Positions 1 through 8,668 of a DNA stretch of 64,000 bases are shown one piece after another (the first letter of the stretch is position 1; each line of letters begins with the position of its first letter). The notes beneath the pieces were generated by a model, which had not been told where the DNA came from, made no database searches, and was given only the letters and a program-made list of their open reading frames with translations. This stretch comes from Dehalococcoidia bacterium (GTDB taxonomy: Bacteria > Chloroflexota > Dehalococcoidia > SpSt-223), in contig JANWZD010000001.1 in assembly GCA_025054935.1 (NCBI GenBank), forward strand, positions 451,008 through 515,007, read 5' to 3'. The position numbers were made by a program, and so were the translations under genes.

Positions 1-1038
1 GCCGAGGGCCCCTGGGGCGTCGTTGCCCGTTCGGGGGTCCCAGACAAACGAGAACCCAGCTTCCCGCAGCAGCCGCGGATAGTCCCGCCGGCTCGCCTGC
101 CGCCAGAACGGCTCGACGTTGTGCTCCGTGTTCCAATCGCTCAGATACGCCGCGAATGGGTCGAGGCGGTCGTAGGTGGGGGTGTCATCCATCACAAACC
201 AGCCGCCCGGTTTGAGCAGCCGATACGCTTCGCGAATGACATTGACCGCCGCCTCGTCGGGGAGTTCGTGGAACAGGATCGTCGAGTAGACGACATCGAA
301 GAAGGCGTCGGGGAAGGTGGTCTGCTCGGCGTTCTGCTGGGAAAAATGGATCGCCAGCCCTTTCTTCGCGGCAAGCTTGTGCGCAAACTTCAGCAGCGGC
401 GCCGACAGGTCGATCCCATGCACCTCCGCCGCCGGCCAGCGCTCCTTCAGCGCGAACGTGCTCTTGAAGCCGCAGCCGAGATCGAGGATCCGCTCGTACT
501 CGCCCTCGGGGATGGCGAGCGCAGCGTTCGCCTGAAACTCGTAGTTGACGTTGCGTCCACCCGAGAAGATGTCGTTGCTGATGACAGTGACAAAGGGAAC
601 CAACGCGTCCTTCCACATCCCGCCCGGCTGGACATGGAAATCGGCAGCGAAGTACCACGGCATTTCGAGCGAGGGGTCGAGGCGAAGCGTGCCCGGCGCG
701 TCAGGCGTGGGCGAGTCGAGAAACGCCGCAAGCTCCGCCTGCCTTTCGACTAGGTTCTCGCGGATGCGGTTGTACATGTATTCCTGGGTAAATCTCCAGA
801 GAGCGCGGTCAAACTTCCAGACGACTGACCCCGCGATCACCTCGCCTGCTTCCTCGAGCGTCGCCGGCCTCCGGCCCCGCTCTGCTGCCCAGAGCGCTTC
901 GCGCGCGGCATACTCCTCCAAGACCAGCGCTCCCCGGTGACTGCTTTCGGTTCGCTTGATCTCTTGGATGAAATCGAGCACAGCGCGCTCGTTCTGGGGC
1001 ATCTCGACCGCTGGGCCGACCCAATTCGGTGTGCGCAT
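1..1038 (-). CDS. SAM-dependent class I methyltransferase (3' end cut by window edge)
   Basis: The open frame runs leftward off the window, so 346 codons are visible and the stop is missing. A class I methyltransferase SAM-binding motif, ILDLGCG, lies at residues 184-190, followed by an acidic residue in HGIDLS and the typical post-core segment LLKPGGWFVMDD. This places a Rossmann-type methyltransferase domain in the second half; the first 180 residues are a helical-looking N-terminal extension that I do not recognise. The ATG at 1038 is preceded by a strong GGAGGAGG ribosome site; an in-frame ATG 57 nt upstream has none. The substrate cannot be told. It is divergent from the GH39-like gene. 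Confidence 0.85.
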   Translation of the reverse strand, partial: MRTPNWVGPAVEMPQNERAVLDFIQEIKRTESSHRGALVLEEYAAREALWAAERGRRPATLEEAGEVIAGSVVWKFDRALWRFTQEYMYNRIRENLVERQAELAAFLDSPTPDAPGTLRLDPSLEMPWYFAADFHVQPGGMWKDALVPFVTVISNDIFSGGRNVNYEFQANAALAIPEGEYERILDLGCGFKSTFALKERWPAAEVHGIDLSAPLLKFAHKLAAKKGLAIHFSQQNAEQTTFPDAFFDVVYSTILFHELPDEAAVNVIREAYRLLKPGGWFVMDDTPTYDRLDPFAAYLSDWNTEHNVEPFWRQASRRDYPRLLREAGFSFVWDPRTGNDAPGALG

Positions 1039-1241
1039 TGCGTCTCCTCCTCCCCGCAGTGCGGCAATACTCGCACGCCCGCGAGAATACCTCATGCAGT
1101 CTGCGCAGGGGAGCGGTCATCCTCCTCATGCCCTCCGCTCCGCCTCCGTGCCTCGCCGCCCCTCTCCTCTCGCTGCGGGCAGCCGTTTCGGTCAGCGCCC
1201 CGCGCGCTCTGGAGAACATGGTTCCCCGTTCTCTCGGCTGC

Positions 1242-1247
1242 TATACT
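1242..1247 (+). promoter_or_regulatory. -10 box TATACT for the GH39-like gene
   Basis: A perfect TATACT in otherwise GC-rich DNA. Transcription starting about 7 nt downstream would give a short leader that contains the 9-codon open frame at 1266-1295 before the GTG at 1305. No good -35 hexamer is visible. Confidence 0.45.
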
Positions 1248-1265
1248 GCCTCGAAGCTGCAGGTA

Positions 1266-1295
1266 ATGCACCCGCCAACCCTCACGCCTCTGTAG
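1266..1295 (+). CDS. possible 9-codon upstream open frame (MHPPTLTPL)
   Basis: This is a short ATG-to-TAG frame between the TATACT box and the GTG of the glycosidase gene, ending 9 nt before that GTG. CAGG lies just 2 nt before the ATG, so its own ribosome site is poor. The peptide contains a Pro-Pro pair, which is known to slow ribosomes. It could be chance, but similar short frames precede two other envelope genes in this window. Confidence 0.25.
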   Translation: MHPPTLTPL

Positions 1296-1304
1296 GAACA
1301 ACGC

Positions 1305-2972
1305 GTGCGCATTTCGCGCCGAGCGCTTTTCCGTCTCAGCTGCCTTGGGCTGACCGCTGCTGCCGTCGTCGGCATCATGCTGGCGCCAAGCCCGTGGACG
1401 GCTGCTCCTGTCACTTCTGCCCCCTTGCGGACTATTCCGGGCACCGATGTCAACCCTTTGGGTGCGACATTCTTCCTCGAGCGCGAGGTCGAGGCGTGGA
1501 AACGCGAACTGACGGTGAAGATGGCGCGGGAAGCGGGGCTGGGCTGGGCCAAGGTGATGTTCCCGTGGCAGGAGATCGAACCGCGCAAAGGACGCTACTA
1601 CGACGACCGGTACCGCAAAAGTTCGTGGGAGAAGTACGACGAGATCCTCGCGCTGCTCGAGCGGTACAACCTTCGGCTGATCGCCCGCCTTGATAAGCCG
1701 CCGGAGTGGGCGCTGATGCCGCCCGGCCAAGTCGGCGATCGCGGCACGCCCCTTGTCTCCATCGCCGACTACGCCAACTTTGTCGGTGAGGTCGCCAGAC
1801 GGTATCGCGGGCGCGTGCAGCATTACCAAATCTGGAACGAGCCGAATCTCGCCGCGGAGTGGGGCGGGCTCCGTCCTAACGCGGCGGCCTACACCGAGCT
1901 GCTGAAGGCCGCCGCCGCCGCAATCCGCGCTGCCGACCCCGATGCCCTAATCCTGACCGCGCCCCTCGCCCAAACGACCGAACGCTCCGAGCGCGCAATC
2001 CCCGACCTCGACTTCCTTGATGAGATGTATCGCGCCGGCGCGGCGGCGGCGTTCGATATCCTCTCCGCGAACGCTTACGGCTTCGACCGTCCGCCCACCG
2101 ACCCGGCGCGTCCCGAGGCGCTCAACTTCCAACGGGTGACCCTGCTGCGCGAGAAGATGGTCGAGCGGGGCGACGCCAAAAAGCCGGTCTGGCTGAGCGA
2201 GGTCGCGTGGAACGCTGCCCCCGACACCTTCCCCCGCGAGCGTCTGCATTGGGGACGGGTCCCCGAGGAGAAGCAGGCGGAATACATCGTTGAAGCCATC
2301 CGTCTCGCCCGCCGCTGGGACTGGGCCGGCGTCGTCAATCTGTGGTACTTTCGCCAAGTCGGCGACATCTCCCCAGCGGAGCGGGCGGACTACTACTTCC
2401 GGGTGGTGGATGTCGACTTCACACCGCGGTTGGTCTATCACGGACTGAAGCAGCTCGCTGCCGGACTGCTGACCGCTCCTCCGGGCCGGCATCAAGAGAC
2501 CAGCAGCGGCGTCGATGTCCGCGGAAGCTGGCAGTATCGGCGCGCCCTCGACGCCGACATGGGCGGCTACATCGTCTCAACTCGCCCGGGGAGCTCTCTC
2601 ACCTTCTCGTTCTACGGCGGCGAGGTGTCCCTGATTGTCCGCCGGAGCCCGCAGGGCGGACTGGCCGAAGTGAAGCTGAACGGCGCCGACCCGCCGGGCT
2701 GGTCATCTCCGGGCCGACGTGCCGTTCTGGACTTCAGTTCCTCGGCCCTAGAGTACGAGACGGTGCCGATCGCGTCGGGACTTGGCCCAGGACCGCATAC
2801 GCTCCAGCTGCGGGTGATCGGGACGGGCGAGTCAGCGGGAGAGGTTGCGCTTGACGCGATCGAAGTCGGACAAGCGCACGTCAGCACGTGGCCGTTCTTC
2901 GTTCAAATCGCGCTCGCCCTTCTCGGTCTGGCGGGGCTTGTCAGCTCATTTCTCCAGCGGTCGCGGCAGTGA
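1305..2972 (+). CDS. secreted, membrane-anchored GH39-like glycoside hydrolase
   Basis: The 555-residue protein begins with a basic segment and a hydrophobic helix (a signal peptide), then a TIM-barrel glycosidase of clan GH-A. The acid/base motif IWNEPN puts the catalytic Glu at residue 179, and WLSEVAW puts the likely nucleophile at Glu299. Residues about 400-530 look like a beta-sandwich sugar-binding module. The last 27 residues form a transmembrane helix with a basic tail, so the enzyme is probably tethered to the outer face of the membrane. It starts with GTG after a weak AGGA site. Its TGA overlaps the GTG of the next gene. GH39-like is a fold-level call; the substrate is unknown. Confidence 0.85.
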   Translation: MRISRRALFRLSCLGLTAAAVVGIMLAPSPWTAAPVTSAPLRTIPGTDVNPLGATFFLEREVEAWKRELTVKMAREAGLGWAKVMFPWQEIEPRKGRYYDDRYRKSSWEKYDEILALLERYNLRLIARLDKPPEWALMPPGQVGDRGTPLVSIADYANFVGEVARRYRGRVQHYQIWNEPNLAAEWGGLRPNAAAYTELLKAAAAAIRAADPDALILTAPLAQTTERSERAIPDLDFLDEMYRAGAAAAFDILSANAYGFDRPPTDPARPEALNFQRVTLLREKMVERGDAKKPVWLSEVAWNAAPDTFPRERLHWGRVPEEKQAEYIVEAIRLARRWDWAGVVNLWYFRQVGDISPAERADYYFRVVDVDFTPRLVYHGLKQLAAGLLTAPPGRHQETSSGVDVRGSWQYRRALDADMGGYIVSTRPGSSLTFSFYGGEVSLIVRRSPQGGLAEVKLNGADPPGWSSPGRRAVLDFSSSALEYETVPIASGLGPGPHTLQLRVIGTGESAGEVALDAIEVGQAHVSTWPFFVQIALALLGLAGLVSSFLQRSRQ

Positions 2973-4714
2973 CGGTCACCCCTCCCCCAGCCCTCCCCGC
3001 CGACGCGCCTTCCGACCCCGATCCTCGGAGCAGCCGTTCCGCCTCTGACCTGCAAGAGCATCCTCGCTCTTCTCCTCTTCGGCGAGGCGCGCTTCTTCTC
3101 GGCGAAATCGCGCTCGTCGCCGGCGCTCTCACCGCCTTTCTTCTTCTCGCAACCCATCAGCTGCACCTGCCGGGGCTGTACTACGACGAAGCGGCAGACG
3201 CGGTCCCCGCGATGCAGATCGTGCTTGGGCAGCCCGTCGACCTCTCACGCGGCGCGGGCATCGAACTGTTCGGACGCGTCTGGCCGCTCATGGTGATGGA
3301 ATATGTGGGGGCCGTTTCGACATACGCCATCGTGCCGATGATCCTCTGGCTCGGCGTAACGCCGGAGGCGGTGCGTGCCGCTCCTATCGCCGGCGGCGCC
3401 GTTACCTTGCTGCTCTCTTGGGGGTTGCTGCGCGCCGCTTTCGGGCGGACCGTTGCTGTCATCGCCGTCTGGCTGGTGGCGCTCCATCCCTCATTCGTCT
3501 TTTGGACCCGTCAAGGGGTCCATGTCTCGTCGTTGATGACCGTCTGCTCGGTGGCAGCCACGTGGCTCGGTCTTGGCTGGTGGCGCGGCGGCGGCAGCTG
3601 GCGCCTTATCCCGGCGGCGTTTCTTCTCGGGCTGGGGGTCTCTATCAAGCTGCTGTTCGTGTGGTACGTGGTGGCGCTCGCTCTTGTCGCGTTCGTGCTC
3701 CGTCCGCCTCTGCTCAGCCGCCAGCCGCTGCTCCGCTGGCGCGATCTTCCCGCGGCGACGCTCGCCATTCCCGCCTTCCTCATCGGCGCCGGCTTCATCA
3801 TCCTCTACAACATCCAGACGCAGGGCACTATCGAGGTGCTCGTGCAGAACGCCGTCACCACCAGCTACGGCGTCGACAATCGCGCTTTTCTTCAAAACCT
3901 TCTCACCCGCCTCGATGCCTTCCTTGTCTACCTCCGAAGCGAGCATTTTTGGTATTTCGGCCAGCAGTTCCTCAACCCCGCCTATCCGACGCTCTTCGTG
4001 GCAGCGCTCGGCGCGCTCCTCGGGGCGATGCTTGTCGATCCCGCAGCAAGACGGCGCTGGCGGCAGGCGGCCTTCTTGCTCCTTATGATCGGCGCCATCC
4101 TCGTTCAGAGCACGGTGACCGTCTCAGGTCTCGGCCCGACCCATTTTTATCTCCTCTATCCCTTGCCCCAGGCGGTTCTCGCTCTCGCTGCCGTTTGGAC
4201 CGTCCGCGCCGGAGCGCGATGGGGGCGGCCAGCCGCAGTCGGCGCCGCCGTCCTCACGACCGGCGCGCTCGCTGTCCTGATCGCCTTCGATCTCGCCGCC
4301 GACCGCGACTACCACTCCATCCTTGCGCGCACCGGGGGCGTCGCTACCCATTCGGATTCGATCTATGACCTGACCGAGTACCTCCTGGAATGGAAAGGAC
4401 ACAAGCCAGTGGCGATGGATTGGGGCATCGCCAAGTCGGTGCAGTATCTCAGCAAGGGGGAGGTCAACCCCCCGGAACTGTTCGGCTACACGGGCGCGAG
4501 CCCGCCTCCGAACTGGGAAGAGTGGCTGCTTCCCCACCTAGAAGACCCGTGGACGCTCTACATCTTCCACGACGAGCGCTTCACAGTCTTCCCGCGCTGG
4601 CAGCAGTTCGCTGCTTTTGCCGAGGCGCACAACCGCAAGATCCGGCCTGAGCTGTACATCCAGCAGCACGACCAGCGGATCATTTTCGTCCTGTTCACGC
4701 TCCGGCCGCGCTGA
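2969..4714 (+). CDS. GT39-type membrane glycosyltransferase
   Basis: This is a 581-residue multi-pass membrane protein. After a proline/arginine-rich cytoplasmic N terminus comes one transmembrane helix and then the loop motif YYDEAADA, with the acidic pair Asp73-Glu74 that marks the PMT/ArnT (GT39, GT-C fold) family, which uses polyprenyl-phosphate sugars outside the membrane. About ten further hydrophobic helices and a soluble C-terminal domain follow. The GTG at 2969 shares bases with the TGA of the glycosidase gene (GTGA), so the two are translationally coupled and presumably act on the same glycan. A GTG 81 nt upstream in the same frame is possible but would overlap the neighbour. The acceptor is unknown. 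Confidence 0.85.
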   Translation: MTVTPPPALPADAPSDPDPRSSRSASDLQEHPRSSPLRRGALLLGEIALVAGALTAFLLLATHQLHLPGLYYDEAADAVPAMQIVLGQPVDLSRGAGIELFGRVWPLMVMEYVGAVSTYAIVPMILWLGVTPEAVRAAPIAGGAVTLLLSWGLLRAAFGRTVAVIAVWLVALHPSFVFWTRQGVHVSSLMTVCSVAATWLGLGWWRGGGSWRLIPAAFLLGLGVSIKLLFVWYVVALALVAFVLRPPLLSRQPLLRWRDLPAATLAIPAFLIGAGFIILYNIQTQGTIEVLVQNAVTTSYGVDNRAFLQNLLTRLDAFLVYLRSEHFWYFGQQFLNPAYPTLFVAALGALLGAMLVDPAARRRWRQAAFLLLMIGAILVQSTVTVSGLGPTHFYLLYPLPQAVLALAAVWTVRAGARWGRPAAVGAAVLTTGALAVLIAFDLAADRDYHSILARTGGVATHSDSIYDLTEYLLEWKGHKPVAMDWGIAKSVQYLSKGEVNPPELFGYTGASPPPNWEEWLLPHLEDPWTLYIFHDERFTVFPRWQQFAAFAEAHNRKIRPELYIQQHDQRIIFVLFTLRPR

Positions 4715-4905
4715 GCGCCCGCGCAAAACGGGATCTCGCAGTCGGGAGGGAGCCCTACCGCACCGGACTAGGCGGCACGGGGGGGTTGACCGGCAGGCGC
4801 AGGCGTCGGCGGGGCGGATGCGGTCGAGGACACCGGGCGCGCCCGGCTCAAAGGCGTAGGGGCGACCATCGTCCAAACGAGGTCGCCTCTGCGCGCTTCC
4901 GCGGC
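4715..4905. other. intergenic spacer
   Basis: No gene, terminator with a U tract, or promoter is evident between the glycosyltransferase stop and the broken small gene. Both neighbours end here, facing each other. Confidence 0.5.
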
Positions 4906-5308
4906 TCAGAACTCATACCGCCCCACCATCCGGTCGCCCTGCTCATCGAGGATCCTGGGCCCGTAACGCCGAAGCAGGACGATGCACCCTCGCGGATCGC
5001 GGCGCTGAGCCGGCGCGCTCAACAGCAGTGCCCGCCCCCTCTGCCGCTAGTCCCGCGATCACGACGGCATCGGAGGCCGTGTCGGCGTACCGCTCCGGCG
5101 CCATGCCGGTTTGCTGGCAGATCGTCTCGGCGAGGTCGAGGTTTTCTCGGACAAATGATCGTCGCCATTGCACGTCCCGGACGGCGCCTGCCCTGCGGCT
5201 CGCGGGCCAGGTGTCCCCTCCCCCTCGCCGTCCGGCAAGGGTGGAGGCGGGAGCTGCCAGACTGTAAATCAGCGCGGCCGCAGCGAGAAGCGTCAAACGA
5301 GCGGCCAC
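4906..5308 (-). pseudogene. small secreted protein gene with an apparent frameshift
   Basis: From a GTG at 5308 (preceded by GAAGGGCGC) the frame encodes a signal-peptide-like stretch rich in Leu/Ala, then a soluble segment with EN LDLAETICQQ and RYADTASDAVV. Near a run of G residues around 5020-5030 the sensible reading appears to shift into another frame, which ends in CIVLLRRYGPRIL and DRMVGRYEF before a TGA at 4906-4908. Each half reads like coding sequence in its own frame and neither does in the other. The joined product would be about 134 residues. It could be a true pseudogene or a sequencing slip in the G run. The function is unknown. Confidence 0.4.
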
Positions 5309-5382
5309 GCGCCCTTCGGTTGCCGACGTTCCGCGGAGTAGCCGGAGGCAGCGGGCAAAGAGCAAGCGGATGCCGCGGAGGG

Positions 5383-7104
5383 CTACCGAACTGCGCTCAA
5401 CGCCTGAAACAAGCGCAGAGCCTCTTCGGTCGTCGTCGCGTCCGTTGGCCCTTTGTCTTCGCGGTAGCGGACGAAGCGGGGAAAACGCAGGGCAAGGCCG
5501 CGCCCATCGCCGAGTGCCTCGGCAGCGGCGGTGTGCATCGGCGAGCGGGTAAACTCCTGCGCCTCGACCTCCACTACGACCGCCGGCCGGATCCAGACAT
5601 CGGGCTGGAGTGTGGCCGCGACATTGGCCGGCTGCGCCGGCTCCCGAAGCGGGTCGAGCAGGCGAGGCAGCCGCTCCCGCAGGTCGGTGTCGGTCAAGCC
5701 CGCGCCGAGACGGGTGATTGTCTCAAAGCGGTCCGCGGCAGCGTTGTAGGTAGCGAGAAGGAGACTGCCGTACGTTCCGGCGCGCCGGCCCCGCCCCCAC
5801 CACGCCCCAACGACAACGAGGTCGAGGGTGTCGGTCAGCGAGCCGCCTGCCGGCCCCTTGTACTTAATCCATGCCGGTCCGCGCTCGCCGGGGAGATAGC
5901 GCCCGTCCAGCGCCTTGCAGACAAGTCCTTCCGTCCCCGCGCGGATCGCCTCCTGAAAGAGCGCGTCGAGGGCGGAGGCATCGGCAATTCGCACCGCCGT
6001 CGACAGCGCAAGCCGCGGTCCCGGTCGGATGAAGGACTCCAGGCGCGCCCGGCGCTCGCGGTACGGAAGATCGATCAGGTCCTCCCCGCCGAGATGAAGG
6101 AGATCGAAAACGAACGCCTTCAGGGGATACTGGGCGATGAGGTGTTCTGTCAGGCGCTTGACGCGGCGATTGAGCACCTGCTGAAACGGACGGAGCGCCC
6201 CCGTCGCCGGGTCGACCACCACGGCCTCGGCTTCGAGGATGAACGGTGTCTGCCCGAGAGGGCGAAGCGCGTCGAGGACGTCAGGGATCTGATGAGTGAT
6301 GTTCTCTACGCGACGGGAGTAGGCAGTGTACTCCGCGCCATCGAAGTGCACCTGAACGCGCTCGCCGTCATATTTGTACTCGGCAGCGTGTGGGCCCAAC
6401 TGCCGGATGATCGCTTCTGCACTCGGCAGGCGGTCGGCGAGCATCATCCGCACTGGCTTTCCGACCGCAAGACGGAGAGAGCGCAGGGCCTCTTCGCCGG
6501 CGAGCGCGCGCGCTGTCGTCTCGGCAAGGTCAGAGGTAAGGGCATACGCGCGCTCGATGAGCGGCGTGAGCGCGCTCCCGCCGAGATAGGCGGTGGCGAT
6601 CGCATCGAGAATGGTCGCCTCACCGGCGCCGAGGCGAAGCTTGCCCGTGACAATGCGCAGGATCGCGCGCGCCTCGTCCGGACCGGCGCGACGGAGGAGA
6701 GCGGCGAGCGTGCTCCGCTTCCGCTGCTGCGAGCCGGTTCCGGAATCCTGCGCGATCGCGAGCAGCTGGTCATACACGTCGCGTAGGCGGAGCAGCGGCG
6801 GGGAGGGAGGAAGCAGGGAAGCCGCTACGGTGCCGAGGTCGCCGATGGATGCAAGGCGAGCGCGTATCTCCTCGTCGGGCAGCCCGGCCGCCGCCGCGAG
6901 GGCTTTCGCCGCCTCGGTTTCCGCCATTCCGAGCTCGATGCCGGTGAAGGGCGGCGCGACCGCGCCCGTCAAAAGAAGCGCCGCTTTGGGCGCTTCGTCG
7001 GGCGGCAGATCGCGGAACGCCTGCGCGAGCAGGGAGACGGTCTCTCGGCGGCTCGACGTCGCCTCGATCTCCCGGAGGAGGGACGCGAACTGCTGAAAGT
7101 TCAT
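5383..7104 (-). CDS. lig: ATP-dependent DNA ligase
   Basis: The 573-residue protein seals nicks in duplex DNA using ATP. The adenylation motif KYDGER puts the catalytic lysine at residue 244; later nucleotidyltransferase motifs include FILEAEAVV (III), EGLVCKAL (IV) and WIKYKG (V). The N-terminal 230 residues match the helical DNA-binding domain of archaeal/eukaryal type ligase I enzymes, and an OB fold follows the core. The length is normal for the archaeal-type family. The start is set at the ATG of MNFQQFASLL (7104); a frame extending 54 nt further overlaps the upstream gene. It lies 28 nt behind the LLM oxidoreductase gene and is probably co-transcribed. Most bacteria rely on NAD-dependent LigA, so this is an accessory, probably repair, ligase. 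Confidence 0.93.
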   Translation of the reverse strand: MNFQQFASLLREIEATSSRRETVSLLAQAFRDLPPDEAPKAALLLTGAVAPPFTGIELGMAETEAAKALAAAAGLPDEEIRARLASIGDLGTVAASLLPPSPPLLRLRDVYDQLLAIAQDSGTGSQQRKRSTLAALLRRAGPDEARAILRIVTGKLRLGAGEATILDAIATAYLGGSALTPLIERAYALTSDLAETTARALAGEEALRSLRLAVGKPVRMMLADRLPSAEAIIRQLGPHAAEYKYDGERVQVHFDGAEYTAYSRRVENITHQIPDVLDALRPLGQTPFILEAEAVVVDPATGALRPFQQVLNRRVKRLTEHLIAQYPLKAFVFDLLHLGGEDLIDLPYRERRARLESFIRPGPRLALSTAVRIADASALDALFQEAIRAGTEGLVCKALDGRYLPGERGPAWIKYKGPAGGSLTDTLDLVVVGAWWGRGRRAGTYGSLLLATYNAAADRFETITRLGAGLTDTDLRERLPRLLDPLREPAQPANVAATLQPDVWIRPAVVVEVEAQEFTRSPMHTAAAEALGDGRGLALRFPRFVRYREDKGPTDATTTEEALRLFQALSAVR

Positions 7105-7132
7105 CGGCGCCTGTTCTCGCCTTGCGGGCGCC

Positions 7133-8191
7133 CTACACGGAGACGCTCGCCCCGACATCCGCGAGCTGCGGCATCACTCGGGTGGCAAACAGCTCCTGAG
7201 AGCGGAGCACGAGTTCGTGGGGAGTGCCGCCGGTGTTCATCCAGCACATGACATGAGTGATGCCGAGCTCGCCGACTTCCCGCAGCCGAGCCGCAACTGT
7301 CTCTGGCGACCCGACGATGGTCTGATTGGTCGCGAATCGGGTGACGAAGTCGGCCTTCTTGTCCATCACCTCTTCCCACGTCATCTTGACGCCGGTGTTC
7401 GCCTCTTGATACGAGACGAGGTGCTGGTTCAGGTAAGGCCGGAAGTCGCGCCAGGCCTCGTCGTCGGTCTCGGCGACATGGATGGTGTAGACAACCGGGC
7501 TCCACTCCCGGGCATCGCGCTTCTGCTCCTCGCTCACGGGAGCGCGCTCGAGCCCGCGCCGGTGCGCCGCAATCATCGTTCGAAGATGATCTGCGCCGAA
7601 TGGCGCAAGCAGAACAGGCTGTCCCCGCTCTCCCCACGCCTCGGCGAATTCTGGGTGAACCGTTCCGCGGGCAATATAGGGATGAGGACGACGATGGGAA
7701 CGGGGAATGATGCGGCCAACTACCCGGCCGCGGTAGTGGCTGGTCTCATACTCAAAGACGCCGTCTTCATGGGCCCACGCTTTGAAAACGACATCGATCA
7801 CTTCATCGAAGACTTTGTGACGCTCTTTCGCGTCGATCCCGAAGCCGGCCATCTCGGTCGGACCATAGCCCGAGCCGACGCCGATGATGATCTTGCCTTT
7901 TGTCAGCTGGTCAAGCAGGTTCGCCTGCTCCGCAAAGCGAATAGGATTGTGCAGCGGCAAAACGGCAAGCGAGAAGCCGAGCCACACCGAGGGGGTCAAC
8001 GCCGCAAGATGCGCCGCCAACAGCATGCAGTCGGAGTAGGTGTTGTACGGCGTGAAATGGTGCTCAGTGATCCAGATCGCCTTGAAGCCAAGTTGCTCCG
8101 CCCGCACCGCCTGCGCGAGCACCTCATCAATGTGACGGCCGTCGTGCTCCGGCCCGGTCGTCTCAGGGTTGATATACCAACCGAAGTGCAT
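7133..8191 (-). CDS. LLM-class (luciferase-like) flavin-dependent oxidoreductase
   Basis: At 352 residues this has the size and pattern of the bacterial luciferase-like superfamily, TIM-barrel enzymes using FMN or F420. Recognisable segments are the N-terminal FGWYINPET strand, WITEHHF, the GVGSGYGPTE phosphate-binding loop and the C-terminal GSPETVAARL helix. The ATG at 8191 follows a textbook GAGGAGG site 4 nt away, with a TACAAT -10 box at 8212-8217. It heads a two-gene unit with the DNA ligase. The reaction could be monooxygenation or hydride transfer; the sequence does not decide between FMN and F420. Confidence 0.9.
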   Translation of the reverse strand: MHFGWYINPETTGPEHDGRHIDEVLAQAVRAEQLGFKAIWITEHHFTPYNTYSDCMLLAAHLAALTPSVWLGFSLAVLPLHNPIRFAEQANLLDQLTKGKIIIGVGSGYGPTEMAGFGIDAKERHKVFDEVIDVVFKAWAHEDGVFEYETSHYRGRVVGRIIPRSHRRPHPYIARGTVHPEFAEAWGERGQPVLLAPFGADHLRTMIAAHRRGLERAPVSEEQKRDAREWSPVVYTIHVAETDDEAWRDFRPYLNQHLVSYQEANTGVKMTWEEVMDKKADFVTRFATNQTIVGSPETVAARLREVGELGITHVMCWMNTGGTPHELVLRSQELFATRVMPQLADVGASVSV

Positions 8192-8211
8192 TCGTCCTCC
8201 TCAGCAAGGGG

Positions 8212-8217
8212 ATTGTA
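8212..8217 (-). promoter_or_regulatory. -10 box TACAAT for the LLM oxidoreductase-ligase unit
   Basis: TACAAT on the minus strand ends 20 nt before the ATG, leaving room for the strong GAGGAGG ribosome site. No convincing -35 is seen. This is a normal leadered arrangement, unlike the leaderless ones elsewhere in the window. Confidence 0.5.
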
Positions 8218-8668
8218 TCGTGAACGCCCGCGCGGGGCGCGACACGCGTCTTTTCCGTATCGAACAGCCGCGCCGCGATCCGGCAGCAGCTGGGAGAGCG
8301 CTGCCGCGCAGCCGACCTGCTCGCCGGGCGAGGCCGGTCTCCTGCCGCTTCGCGGCAACTGCTAGTTCGGCGCACGCCCCGCCGCGCCGGGCTCATAGCG
8401 AAGGCCTTCGACTGGTTCGCCTCATCGCGGTACGGCGCCGCGCGCGGGCTTGTCCCGCTCGATGGCGCGCCCATACCGGTCCGAGCGATCCTCCCGTCAC
8501 CAGAGCGCCGCTGGAAAGCGGCCGAGATCGGCCGGCGCATCGTTCTCGAGGCGAAGGACAGTTCTTGCCCTCGCCGAAGCGGCGGCCGCCGCTCCGGGGG
8601 CGCCCCCGACCGTGCGCGCAAATCCCTTGGGCAGCGTAGACGCAGGGGGGAGAGCCGTCCCGCTGATT
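8218..8668. other. intergenic region without a supported gene
   Basis: About 450 nt between the LLM gene promoter and the FabI stop. Open frames here have Arg/Pro/Ser-rich composition and no sensible start. A 14-nt palindrome (CGGGGGCGCCCCCG, 8595-8608) could fold, but it lacks a U tract. Confidence 0.5.

Noticed and set aside
4786-6786. A 666-codon open frame on the + strand opposite the DNA ligase gene
   Set aside because: It is antisense to a gene with all ligase motifs; its product is Arg/Glu-rich with no domain pattern. Long antisense frames are expected at this GC content.
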